Counted from the stretch's first letter, positions 9,334 through 18,526 are shown. The stretch is DNA of 64,000 nt from Pseudomonas sp. CFBP13508 (GCF_005233515.1 NZ_QFZZ01000008.1:186001-250000); one strand, 5' to 3'. Program-made: numbers and translations. The notes: generated from the letters alone by a model not told the origin.

Positions 9334-11271
9334 ATGAGTCCAAAATTACCGCGCAAAACGTCCGTGACGGCTACGCGCCATTCTGAAATAGGCACTTCCG
9401 GGACGCGCAGATCCGACATTGCGCTTCCCGGATTTTCGCGCATCACGGATTTTTTTCAACAGACATTGCCGAACAGTCCTGGCAGCCTGCAATCAAGCGG
9501 GGAAACTCCAAGGTTGCCCGCCGTCGAAGTCACCCCCATGCCAGCCCATAGAGGGAGTGAAAAATCGATAGATGACTATTGGCTTTCCGAGGCTTTTTTG
9601 CGCGGCATGAACCCCGCCGACGCAGAAGGCTTTCGCTGGATCGTCAACCGCAAGTTCGTTGATGTGTATGTCGACGGCGTGCTGCGCACCACTCATGTCG
9701 GCCTCGATGAATCCGGCACCCTGCGAAGCAAACTGCTGACCGAGCGCATCCCTTCCGGACCGCGGCTGTATAAAAATGCCGAGGGCCAGACCTGGCGCCT
9801 GACGGAACAGCCTGCGGCAAAACGACCGCGCGTGCAGTCACCCTCTCAGCCCATCGACCAGAGCCGCTACTGGCCCTCGGGGCGCTCGCCAGACAACCAG
9901 GGTTATTTCGAAATGCGCGAGTCCGGGGGATCAAGCGCACCTCAGACACTGTTCGCTCTCACGGATGAGTATGGCAACTTCATGCGCGTCGACCCGCCCG
10001 CTGGCGGCTTTGACGCACAGCCGACGCACTTCGTGCACTGGACCGACAGGCAAATCTGGCAACTGTACGGGCTGCACGGCGAGGACATCGTGAGGTTTCG
10101 TCTGCATGCCCACACCACCGGCCAGCCACCCCAATGGGCGCAACCATCGCCCACGGGCAACCCGGTGACCGACCTGCTGCGCGACAGCCTGCGCTGGCTG
10201 CACCCGGCCATGTCCTTCAAGGAGCGTGAGCGTTATCTGCAGTCGTTCAACCTGCTGCCAAGCCAATTGCTGCGTCTGCAGCAAGACATGCAGAACCGGC
10301 TGGCAATACCGGCCTGGGTCCAGGCTCACCAGCGCTTGCTCGATGACGTCGACAATCCGCAGCGACTCGAGCAGTTCGCCAAGGATGCAGTCGAACAACT
10401 CAACCTCAAGCGCAATGCCCGCCACGACTGGTATCACGCCGAGAACAGTCTGACTCCCGAAATACGTGAAGCACTGCTGAAGAAACTCGGTTACTTGCGC
10501 AACAAGAACAATTGCCTGTACCGCACCGACATTCCTGCGCTGTTTCGAGGTGACGAGCGCACCCCGTTCGAATTGGCGAACGACGGCACCATGCTGCCGC
10601 GCTACCACCATGAACCCGGCGCCACTACACACAAGCCGATCAGCGCGACCTTCAGTCTCAATGAGGGCCAGATGTATGCCAGCGCGCCGGATCCTGAATA
10701 CCTGCGCTTCAACAGCCAGACCCACAAATATCCGGGGCGTGATGCCAGCGACAGCAGCTCGGAAAGTGCTGACAGCGATGCCAGCGATTCGCCAAGCAGT
10801 TCGTCTTCCGGCTGGTCTGAACCGGCCAGCCCCGTGGCGTGGGATCACGAGCGCGATTACCGGTCCAGCCGCACCCGGCAGACGGAAATGTTCATCTACG
10901 CCCTCGACACCCGCAACCTTGAAGTCGTCCCGCATGAAGAAAACATGATGTTCAACGCCAGCGCCCGCAAAACGCCGCCGACCTGGTTTCCCTCTGACGA
11001 TTTCGAGGGACTGATCTCTGTCAGCCGCAGCGGACTGAGCGCCGAGCGTATCTGGCTGCTGAACAGCGCCCAGACCAAAGGCGCCAGGGTGACAGACATC
11101 AACGACATGGCGGGAGACAGCGCTGGACGCATCAAAGCGGCGACCCATGCCGGACACTCCAATCAGTTCGAATATGACCGATTGATCGACCAGGTCGAGG
11201 CAGCGGCCCTGCCCATAGTCAGGCTTTCAGGCAACAGAAACGAATTCGCTCATGACATCGTTTGGCCCTGA
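9334..11271 (+). CDS. Large ADP-ribosyltransferase-like toxin protein (first paralog)
   Basis: A 645-residue protein without a signal peptide. Residues 1-75 are Pro/Ser-rich and look disordered. A middle region shared with the paralog at 14932 runs from ERIPSGPRLY to VHWTDRQIWQLYGL and beyond. The C-terminus resembles the cholera/pertussis-type ADP-ribosyltransferase pattern: LFRGDERTPFEL (Arg405, matching the NAD-binding Arg), ISATFSL (Ser437, in place of STS) and DDFEGLISV (Glu558) followed by SGLSAERIWLL. A Ser/Asp-rich insert (about 470-504) separates the second and third motifs. The enzymatic role is inferred. The gene is followed after 69 bases by a pore-type protein. A TTG at 9310 is an alternative start. 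Confidence 0.75.
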   Translation: MSPKLPRKTSVTATRHSEIGTSGTRRSDIALPGFSRITDFFQQTLPNSPGSLQSSGETPRLPAVEVTPMPAHRGSEKSIDDYWLSEAFLRGMNPADAEGFRWIVNRKFVDVYVDGVLRTTHVGLDESGTLRSKLLTERIPSGPRLYKNAEGQTWRLTEQPAAKRPRVQSPSQPIDQSRYWPSGRSPDNQGYFEMRESGGSSAPQTLFALTDEYGNFMRVDPPAGGFDAQPTHFVHWTDRQIWQLYGLHGEDIVRFRLHAHTTGQPPQWAQPSPTGNPVTDLLRDSLRWLHPAMSFKERERYLQSFNLLPSQLLRLQQDMQNRLAIPAWVQAHQRLLDDVDNPQRLEQFAKDAVEQLNLKRNARHDWYHAENSLTPEIREALLKKLGYLRNKNNCLYRTDIPALFRGDERTPFELANDGTMLPRYHHEPGATTHKPISATFSLNEGQMYASAPDPEYLRFNSQTHKYPGRDASDSSSESADSDASDSPSSSSSGWSEPASPVAWDHERDYRSSRTRQTEMFIYALDTRNLEVVPHEENMMFNASARKTPPTWFPSDDFEGLISVSRSGLSAERIWLLNSAQTKGARVTDINDMAGDSAGRIKAATHAGHSNQFEYDRLIDQVEAAALPIVRLSGNRNEFAHDIVWP

Positions 11272-11340
11272 AACAAACAGTTTGCCCGCAACACCGGTAA
11301 GAAAACCGCAGCTTCATACACACCATTCAAGGATCAAGAC

Positions 11341-14300
11341 GTGGCGAAACTCATCATACCCTCGACGCATAGTTCCAATGTGCGCCTGCTTCAAGTCACT
11401 CCCATTGATGCCTCAGCCAATGCGTATGCACCGGCAACAGGCAACCCCGAGCACGTGCCTTCACCTTCCATCGTCGAGCCCGCTGACGCCTCGCACAACC
11501 AGACGCTGCAATCCCTCGACGAACACTTCGGCCCGCTGCGCATTGGCGAGTACATGGCCAGTCGGGTCGAACTGCAGGCGCTGGGCGCAACGGTCAACGG
11601 CCAACTGATCAGCACGACAAACGCCAACATGAAGGTCCCGGATCAAGAGTTTCTCGACGGGCTCAATTTCCAGGCGGCAGCAGTCGAAAGTCGCTTGAGG
11701 GCGGCCGACGTCCCGGACAGCGGCCTGGTGGCAATGCTCTTTTATGAGATCGCCTGCAAACGCTCCATCGACGCCGGGCCGATGTTCGTCAGCGACTCGC
11801 CCATTGCGGCTGGCAGCAGTACCGATCGCCTGAATCAACTGGGCAAGGCTGCGCAAAAGCTGGATATCCATCGGATCGATACGTTCGAAAACGCGCCAGG
11901 CTGGATCAACAAATACAAAAGTTACCTGACCAGCAGTGCAGGTGTCGGCCTGCAGGGGTTTGGCATCTACAGCGGTTATATGGCCATGGCCGATGCGCTG
12001 CAAAAGGGTGAAAAACTGGAAGCGCTGTTCCAGGGCAGCTCCATTGCCGCCGAACTCGGCTCGCTGGTCATCGAGCAGGGTCTGACCAAGACTGGCCACG
12101 CGATGCTCACTCAAGGAGGCAACCTCTTCAAATACTTCCCGCTGACTTCGGTGGGCAAATACATGAGCCGCGGCGCAGGAATGTTCGCCAGCGCGATCAC
12201 CCTGCCGTTCGACATCATTGATGCGGTCAAATCGTTCAATGCTGCTGCTGCCGCGTCGGGCAAAGAAGCGCAGGATCACTACGTCAGTGGCGCGCTGAGC
12301 GTGGCCGGCGCTGGCATCAGTCTGGTGTTGGGCGTCGCTGCGCTGGCCGGGTTTGGCAGTGTCGCCGGCCCGGTCGGGCTCGCCGCTGCGGCGCTGCTGA
12401 TCGCCGGGTCGATGATTTATCAGGCCGCGCGGGTGGTTGACGACATCGATGACTACATCGAACTGACTGGCCTCGAACGCCTGCGCTCCGGCTGGTTCGC
12501 TTTCACCCGCCAGGAACTGGACACGGAGGTGATGGATCGCTTCAAGCTGAGCAAAGGTTATCGCGACCATGAAAAACAGCTCGAACAGTCGGCCAGGGAC
12601 CTGCTCGAGGGCGCGTACAAGAACTCCATCGAGCACGTGGTCAACGGCGCTTTTCGCACCGAATTGCAATCCGTCGAGCTGTGGCGCTATGTCTGGGACG
12701 AAAGCGTCGGACAGAAGCCGTTCAAACTCGATAGCCAGGCCGTCATCGTTGGCGCAGACGATGTGATCGATGCCGGCGATGGCTTGCCTGCCGATCTCAA
12801 AGGCAAGGTCAGCGGCAGCGCGGGCGAAGGCAAAGGCATTTTCTGGCGCCTGGGCGATGGCGATGACCGCGTCGTCGGCGTCAAGGCCCAGGCCAATCTG
12901 TTCACCTACCGCGACGGCCACAAAGCGCTGACCGGCGGCGACAGGAACGATGCGTTCCATCACGAAGTCACTGAGCAGGAACTGGACCGGCCAGGCAAAC
13001 CGGCGCACATCAATGTGCTCGACGGCGGTGCCGGCGCCGACACCGTGGCGTTCGAAGGCAGCCGCCCGACCAGCGACACGCGCCACATCGGGCATGACAT
13101 CAATCTGCAAACCGGCAAGGTGGCGTTGCGCGGCCTGGACCCAGCGGCGCAAGGAATCGAAGTCGCGCACCTGACTTCGTTCGAGAACGTCTCGACCCTG
13201 CGCAAAGGCACCAGCCGCGTCACGGGTACCGCCGATGCCAACCAGATTGCTGCCAACGGTTACGACCGCATCAGCGCAGGAGACGGCAACGACATCATTG
13301 CCATCTTCGGCACCGAATGTCAGGTGGACGGAGGCAGCGGCGAGGACAGCTACTACATCGCCAATACCAATATGCGCACAACGATCATCGAGGACGGCGA
13401 ACACTCCAGCGTGGTCGAATTCGGCTGGCCGCGGGAAGTCATTCAGCGCTGGCAGGTCATTGGCACTTCGCTGGTCGTCAGTTCGCTGCGCGGCAAGGAT
13501 GGCAGCGAACCCGAACATGTGCTGACGCTGGAAAACGTCTATCGGATGGTCGACGGCCAGCGCCAACTGAAAAACGCCCGATGGTTGTTCCGCACACAAG
13601 ACAAATATGAACTGCTGGCGCTGCTGCCTGCCCAGCCAGGCGAAGCACTGAGTCAGGACATCGAGGTCGCCGTGACCGTCAACGGTCGACCGGCCGCGGC
13701 GCCGGCCATCATCAATGACGGCAAGGTAGTCATCGACAGCCAGGGCCTGAATCGATATTTCATTGCACGCACGGACCGTCGGGTCGAATTCGTCGCTGAG
13801 CGCACCGCACCTGCCACGGCCCGCACCGTTTATCTCGACTTCCGGGACAGTGAAATCATCGACGCGGTGATCAGCTATGACGTCGAGTTGCGTAACGGAG
13901 TTTCGGGCAATACCCACCTGATCTACACGAATATCTGCCTGTCGATTCTGCTGCCGTCCAAAGTGGTTGCGTTCAAGGGCGTGATTCAAACCATTGCATC
14001 AGCGACGGGATACAGCGGCCGCAACAGCCTGAAAGTCACCACACCCCTGCTGGCGCAGGACATCGTGCTGGTTCTCCAGGATGAAGTTTCCTACCGCCTG
14101 CAAGTGCCGGAGCTGGACTACGAAGAAGACGCGCAAAACCCCGGCACGCGGCTGTTCAGCACACGCAGCTGGTTGAAAAAGCGCAATGGCAAATATCTGT
14201 TCACGCGGCCTTTGGTCAGTGAAAAACCAGCATTGACCGCACAGGCGAGCAAGGTGGTCATCGAACAGCGTGCGCACACAGGAATCTATCTGCTCGAGGG

Positions 14301-14820
14301 CCAGAGCGCGACGTACGACGTTTATCTGGCCAGCAACTGCATCGTGCGCCTGTCCACCCCGGGGGCCGCGGCGAAAACCGCCAATGCGTCAACCTGGAAT
14401 CTGTTTACTCGCACGCTCGGTGAGACCGTTACACGCGAGGACATCCGGCTTGACGGCAATCGCTTGCGCATCGCCAGCGTCACCGTTGAACTGCCGGAGA
14501 TGGGAGTCGACACGCCAGTGGAGTCCGTCAGCGTGGTGACGTCGGCCGGCAATATCTACGAAGTCTCGCTGCTGTTCGAAATGTTGCAGCTATACGTCAT
14601 CGATGCCCGCAGCTACGCCAGCGTCGAGGCGCTGCTGGCCGGCATCGAACAGCACAGGCAACGCAGCGAACTGGCCGCACGGGTCTACGTGACGCACATC
14701 GGTTACCAGCCCGGCATGCAGGGCACGCTGGTGTACAACTCGGTGAGCAACTACTGGAGTTCGGTGACTGATCCACAGACACGCTTGAACCGCGAAGACC
14801 TGTTTATCGCCCGCCATTGA
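11341..14820 (+). CDS. TcdA/TcdB pore-like protein with RTX-like repeats, candidate translocator
   Basis: A 1159-residue protein starting at GTG with AAGGA seven bases before it; no signal peptide. Residues 190-380 resemble the pore-forming region of large clostridial toxins and Mcf/FitD-type insecticidal toxins: an amphipathic helical stretch, a long Gly/Ala hydrophobic hairpin (about 316-362) and AARVVDDIDDYIEL after it. From about 463 to 690 there are degenerate calcium-binding-type repeats (GDGDDR, GGDRNDAF, LDGGAGADTV, SAGDGNDII, DGGSGEDSYY). The rest is probably beta-rich and unassigned. It has no recognisable enzyme domain, so its position between two ART-like genes suggests it delivers them. 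That is inference. Confidence 0.7.
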   Translation: MAKLIIPSTHSSNVRLLQVTPIDASANAYAPATGNPEHVPSPSIVEPADASHNQTLQSLDEHFGPLRIGEYMASRVELQALGATVNGQLISTTNANMKVPDQEFLDGLNFQAAAVESRLRAADVPDSGLVAMLFYEIACKRSIDAGPMFVSDSPIAAGSSTDRLNQLGKAAQKLDIHRIDTFENAPGWINKYKSYLTSSAGVGLQGFGIYSGYMAMADALQKGEKLEALFQGSSIAAELGSLVIEQGLTKTGHAMLTQGGNLFKYFPLTSVGKYMSRGAGMFASAITLPFDIIDAVKSFNAAAAASGKEAQDHYVSGALSVAGAGISLVLGVAALAGFGSVAGPVGLAAAALLIAGSMIYQAARVVDDIDDYIELTGLERLRSGWFAFTRQELDTEVMDRFKLSKGYRDHEKQLEQSARDLLEGAYKNSIEHVVNGAFRTELQSVELWRYVWDESVGQKPFKLDSQAVIVGADDVIDAGDGLPADLKGKVSGSAGEGKGIFWRLGDGDDRVVGVKAQANLFTYRDGHKALTGGDRNDAFHHEVTEQELDRPGKPAHINVLDGGAGADTVAFEGSRPTSDTRHIGHDINLQTGKVALRGLDPAAQGIEVAHLTSFENVSTLRKGTSRVTGTADANQIAANGYDRISAGDGNDIIAIFGTECQVDGGSGEDSYYIANTNMRTTIIEDGEHSSVVEFGWPREVIQRWQVIGTSLVVSSLRGKDGSEPEHVLTLENVYRMVDGQRQLKNARWLFRTQDKYELLALLPAQPGEALSQDIEVAVTVNGRPAAAPAIINDGKVVIDSQGLNRYFIARTDRRVEFVAERTAPATARTVYLDFRDSEIIDAVISYDVELRNGVSGNTHLIYTNICLSILLPSKVVAFKGVIQTIASATGYSGRNSLKVTTPLLAQDIVLVLQDEVSYRLQVPELDYEEDAQNPGTRLFSTRSWLKKRNGKYLFTRPLVSEKPALTAQASKVVIEQRAHTGIYLLEGQSATYDVYLASNCIVRLSTPGAAAKTANASTWNLFTRTLGETVTREDIRLDGNRLRIASVTVELPEMGVDTPVESVSVVTSAGNIYEVSLLFEMLQLYVIDARSYASVEALLAGIEQHRQRSELAARVYVTHIGYQPGMQGTLVYNSVSNYWSSVTDPQTRLNREDLFIARH

Positions 14821-14931
14821 ATCTGACCGCGCCAGCGCGATGTGAACAAATTGCCAGTGGAGATCCGACTATCCACTGGCACCTGAACAACTCTGCCATT
14901 GAAGGCTGACTCGTAAAAAAGGAGTTTTTTC

Positions 14932-16890
14932 ATGCGACAAAAACCAGGAGGCGTGCGCCCTTCACCGACGGCCGATACATCCACCGGTTCAACATCCCGT
15001 CCTTCACAACCCGATCGCTTGACAGATCTGGACTTCCATTTGCCAGGACGAATCAGACCGGACGGTTTGAACGAAACGCCTGGCACCGGCCCCAGCGCCT
15101 TTGACAATCACGGACAAGTGGATGCGAACATCACGGTCTCGCAGATGCGCGAGACGCAAGCTCCTCGACCTCGAACAACAGGCTTGCCACTGGAACTCTA
15201 CTTGCAAAGCGTCGATCAGACCCTCGCCTGCAATGCGAACGGCCTGAGGGTTTATAAGGGTCGTCAGTTTGCCGACATCGCCAATGATGACGGCACCGCC
15301 GCAGGGCAAACGGTGATGGTGGCGTATCACGACCTGATGAAGGCCTGGCGCGCCAGGCTGCCGAGCGAGCGAGTGCCATCCGGACCGCCTCTTTATCGAG
15401 TCGCCGACACTGACTTGTGGAGCTTGAACAAGCTCGTCGAGGAGTACCCATCCGATCGTCGGGCCGGATCCTATTCCGCAGCTGTACCGGATGCGCAAGG
15501 CTATTACGCAGTACACGAATGGCAGGAAACGCCCCATCAAGGGCGGGTCACCTCGCGTTTGAATGTCGGCTTCGCCTTTCGGGACAAGCACGGCAGACTG
15601 ATCAAAGCAGACCCGAGCGAGGCACGTCCGGACCCTTCCTTGCCTTTGCAGCTTGCGCACTGGACCGACGGCGAAATCTGGGATGCGTATAACCTGCGCG
15701 ATGCACAAATCCATGCCTTTCGTACCGAAGCCCAAGCAAACGGCGGTCCGCCAGCGTGGGCAAGACGCAGGGATATCAAGGACCATCATAAATTCCTTCT
15801 GGACTCCATGAAGTGGTCCCACCCGGAGAAAACGCGCAGCGAATGTGCCGAGCTTTTACGCAGTTACAATCTGAGCGTCGCTCAGCAAAAACGCTTGCGT
15901 GCAGACATGGAAGACGGCTTCCCGGAGTGGGCCGGACAGCACAGACAAATGACACAAAACGGCCCGGACGAGAAAAGGTTCGAGCACATTGCGGAGGAAC
16001 TGGGCCCGTTCAGTCTGAAGCTTAGAGAAGAAGGTGAAGGGGGTGAGAGCGATCTGCCTGACGTTAGTCAACGTTATGAAGAAAGCTTTCTGAACAGCTA
16101 TCTCGAATATGCAGGCTACAAGCGCAACAAGCATGACTATCTTTATCGTACGGACATCCCTGCAATGTTCCGCGCCGATTTGCGTACCCCCTTTGAACTG
16201 GCGCGGGACAAGCGGTTGGTGAAGTTGCGGGGCAACCCTTCCGACACCACAACCAAACATGCTTTCAGCGCGACATTTTCTTTGGGTGACGGCGTCCATT
16301 ATTTGAGTTTTGACTACTATTCCAACCCCCGCCACTACAACAGCCAGGCCAACCGCTATGCGGGGCATTTTTCCGACAGTGACTCATCCAGCGGAAATCG
16401 ATTCAGTTCGGGTGAGGAGTCGGATACATCATTTGAGATGGACAACTCGCGTGATTACCCATTGCTGCGGCGCAAACAGGCACTTGGCTTTATGTATGTC
16501 ATCGACACTCGCAGCATCGAAGTGGTCCCGCGGGTGGAAAACATCTACCTGAATAACAGGGACTTTGAGGGGGATACCTACGAAGGGCGGATTTCCATGC
16601 CCACCCGGGGTATCAGCGCCGAAAGGATCTGGCTGGTGCGATCGGATCTGAGCCAGGCAGCGCGTGTCGAGGATGTGTTAAGGCAGGCAGGCGACAATGC
16701 GGATGCGATCGAAAAGGCAACCTGGGCAGGCACTGATGGTGAGGATATGTATTGGCATGGAAGCAATGCCTATGACCGATTGATAGATCAAATAGCCCAA
16801 TCCGGTGGCGTCGTGTTAAAGCTGCCAAAAGGCGGGAAGACCTGTTCCGATGATGTGACCTGGCCTGTGGCCGAACACTACCGCCCATGA
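14932..16890 (+). CDS. Large ADP-ribosyltransferase-like toxin protein (second paralog)
   Basis: 652 residues, with an excellent AAAAAAGGAG ribosome site seven bases before ATG 14932. It is a diverged paralog of the protein at 9334, sharing SERVPSGPPLY, LAHWTDGEIWDAYNL, KRNKHDYLYRTDIP and the whole C-terminal pattern. ART-like motifs are MFRADLRTPFEL (Arg414), FSATFSL (Ser446) and DTYEGRISM (Glu551) followed by RGISAERIWLV. As in the first paralog, an acidic Ser-rich insert (around 483-505) sits between motifs two and three. The N-terminal 90 residues are Pro/Thr-rich and differ completely from the first paralog. No signal peptide is seen. Host target and activity are unknown. Confidence 0.74.
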   Translation: MRQKPGGVRPSPTADTSTGSTSRPSQPDRLTDLDFHLPGRIRPDGLNETPGTGPSAFDNHGQVDANITVSQMRETQAPRPRTTGLPLELYLQSVDQTLACNANGLRVYKGRQFADIANDDGTAAGQTVMVAYHDLMKAWRARLPSERVPSGPPLYRVADTDLWSLNKLVEEYPSDRRAGSYSAAVPDAQGYYAVHEWQETPHQGRVTSRLNVGFAFRDKHGRLIKADPSEARPDPSLPLQLAHWTDGEIWDAYNLRDAQIHAFRTEAQANGGPPAWARRRDIKDHHKFLLDSMKWSHPEKTRSECAELLRSYNLSVAQQKRLRADMEDGFPEWAGQHRQMTQNGPDEKRFEHIAEELGPFSLKLREEGEGGESDLPDVSQRYEESFLNSYLEYAGYKRNKHDYLYRTDIPAMFRADLRTPFELARDKRLVKLRGNPSDTTTKHAFSATFSLGDGVHYLSFDYYSNPRHYNSQANRYAGHFSDSDSSSGNRFSSGEESDTSFEMDNSRDYPLLRRKQALGFMYVIDTRSIEVVPRVENIYLNNRDFEGDTYEGRISMPTRGISAERIWLVRSDLSQAARVEDVLRQAGDNADAIEKATWAGTDGEDMYWHGSNAYDRLIDQIAQSGGVVLKLPKGGKTCSDDVTWPVAEHYRP

Positions 16891-16891
16891 A

Positions 16892-16928
16892 AAAAGGCGC
16901 CATTCATTGAAAATGAATGGCGCCTTTT
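16892..16928. terminator. Bidirectional rho-independent terminator
   Basis: Perfect 17-base stem AAAAGGCGCCATTCATT / AATGAATGGCGCCTTTT with a 3-base loop. It is A-rich on one side and T-rich on the other, so it can stop transcription from both the plus-strand toxin locus and the convergent minus-strand gene at 16949. Confidence 0.93.
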
Positions 16929-16948
16929 CATGAATCTGCTGCTGTACG

Positions 16949-17509
16949 TTATTTAACGACTTTGATCACCAATCGTGCTGGTTTGCTGTTGAAGGCGTTA
17001 TGCCCTGTGACATTGGGGTCTGTGTCCAGAAACAAACTCATGCCATCGCTCAACTGCCGATACAGCGGCTTGTCCTGCGGCTCGCTGTTCAACTCGATAA
17101 GTGCCGCACCGGAAGCGATATCGTTGAGGGAAGCCTTCGGCGCCCCATACGTACTGATTGAAAAGTAATGCTGCGGGGCGCTGGTGCTTGCCAACAGGTT
17201 ATGGGTCTTGTCCTCGATGAAAATCTGCGCACCGTCAAACGCGCCCGGATGCACCAGGTGGACTGCGTAATAATCACCCTGAGGAACGAATTTCAACACC
17301 AGCGGGTCATCATCCTCATGGTCAGCCAGCGTAATGAAGCTGGATGTCCGCAGGCTCGTCAGTCCTACCTCAGCCTCCAGTTTTTCGCCCAGGGTTATCC
17401 GCTTGTCTCGCAACACCTGTTGCAGACGCTGTTGATTGAGAACGACCGGTCGACCATCCAGATAAAGATTTGCCGTGAAGCTCTTATTGTTTATTTTTGC
17501 CAAAGACAT
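16949..17509 (-). CDS. Unknown protein convergent to toxin-like locus
   Basis: 186 residues from ATG 17509, or 190 from a GTG four codons earlier; neither has a strong ribosome site. I do not recognise a family. The sequence alternates hydrophobic and polar residues in a way that suggests a beta-rich fold (for example YYAVHLVHPGAFDGAQIFI and ARLVIKVVK at the end), with no signal peptide or membrane segment. It shares the terminator at 16892 with the ART-like gene. Its closeness makes a role in the toxin system (immunity, chaperone or binding subunit) possible, but nothing in the sequence proves it. Confidence 0.6.
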   Translation of the reverse strand: MSLAKINNKSFTANLYLDGRPVVLNQQRLQQVLRDKRITLGEKLEAEVGLTSLRTSSFITLADHEDDDPLVLKFVPQGDYYAVHLVHPGAFDGAQIFIEDKTHNLLASTSAPQHYFSISTYGAPKASLNDIASGAALIELNSEPQDKPLYRQLSDGMSLFLDTDPNVTGHNAFNSKPARLVIKVVK

Positions 17510-17580
17510 AGGGTTACCCACTGATAAACGCTCTGCCGTGACTCAACTGCATCGGCAGATAAATACTGAAAAGGGAAAAA

Positions 17581-17811
17581 TCAAATAGCGGTCGCGGTCG
17601 CGATGGTTGCGGCTGTTGCCAACATCCGCGGTATATCCCCGTCAGGGATCTTTCCAGACTTGCGTTTACGTCGGGCTATTACCATGCGATCGGCATAATT
17701 CGCTGCCGCCTCGATTACGAGGCCGGCGTTATGATCAGTACCGGCATTTTTCAGAATATACTTGCCGGCAATATCGTCCCAGAACGCCCATTCATCTTCA
17801 TATACAGTCAT
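17581..17811 (-). CDS. Small unknown protein
   Basis: 76 residues. I chose ATG 17811 because AGGA lies seven bases upstream; an upstream TTG at 17925 would give a 114-residue form without such a site. The product begins MTVYEDEWAFWDDIAGKYI, has a basic centre (ARRKRKSGK) and ends in an Ala/Thr-rich hydrophobic tail (MLATAATIATATAI). No family recognised. It lies 71 bases upstream of the convergent unknown gene on the same strand, so the two may be cotranscribed. Confidence 0.5.
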   Translation of the reverse strand: MTVYEDEWAFWDDIAGKYILKNAGTDHNAGLVIEAAANYADRMVIARRKRKSGKIPDGDIPRMLATAATIATATAI

Positions 17812-17925
17812 GCTTTCGTCCTTGTTCTTGTTCAAGTCATCCGCTTCCTGCGGACAACTTGAAACTAAGGCAAAGGCATGATCAGAACAATGCTGGCAAA
17901 AGCGATCAGTTGATTCAGAGTGCAA

Positions 17926-18516
17926 CTAGGCAAACAACTCGCCCTGCAACTCATCGAGCAATGCCTGAATTGCATCCAGCCGTTGCTGAGGGTCGTCGAG
18001 TTGCAGCAGATCGATCTTGTCTTCTTCAGCGAAGGGCAACAGATAGGCAAGCTGATTGGCCAGCGCCTGTTGCCCGGCGGCTTCGGTGCCCATATCCAAC
18101 GCTTCGACCATCGGGTGTTCGGCCAGCGCCTTGAGCAGCGCGACCAGATCGGCGTCCTCGTCCTGTAACGGTTGCTCGGGCTCGTCGTCCAGCCATTCGA
18201 CGTCGGCCAGAATCAGTTGGTCGCGCTGTACTTCGGTGCGCAACACGGTGAAACGCCGCCCGCCCTGGACACGAATGCCGAGCAGGCCGTTGTCCTGTTG
18301 CTGGAAATCGGTGATCCGCGCCTCGCAGCCGACCAGCGCAAAACCTTCCGGCGCGACGCCGACTTCGCTGCCCTCAAGGATGCACACCACACCGAAACCG
18401 ACGCCCTGCTTCATGCAGCGGCCGATCATGTCGAGATAGCGCGCCTCGAAGATCTGCAAGTCGAGATTGCAGCCGGGGAACAGCACCGTGTTCAGCGGAA
18501 AAAGCGGCAGACTCAT
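17926..18516 (-). CDS. Lon N-terminal substrate-binding-domain protein
   Basis: A 196-residue stand-alone version of the LonN domain, without ATPase or protease parts. The opening MSLPLFPLNTVLFPGCNLDLQIFEARYLDMI is the family signature (quoted here in its key residues PLFPLNTVLFP and IFEARY). The second ATG (18516) is chosen because AAGGAA lies seven bases before it, while it nearly touches the first ATG at 18522. Such proteins are widespread but poorly characterised; a role in substrate recognition is assumed from Lon. It follows lrgB by 10 bases and is probably cotranscribed with lrgAB. Confidence 0.9.
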   Translation of the reverse strand: MSLPLFPLNTVLFPGCNLDLQIFEARYLDMIGRCMKQGVGFGVVCILEGSEVGVAPEGFALVGCEARITDFQQQDNGLLGIRVQGGRRFTVLRTEVQRDQLILADVEWLDDEPEQPLQDEDADLVALLKALAEHPMVEALDMGTEAAGQQALANQLAYLLPFAEEDKIDLLQLDDPQQRLDAIQALLDELQGELFA

Positions 18517-18526
18517 AGACATTTCC

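Noticed and set aside
11461..13989. 842-codon open frame on the minus strand
   Set aside because: It lies entirely antisense to the pore-like gene, has no ribosome site or family motif, and is explained by the high GC content, which makes stops rare in this frame.
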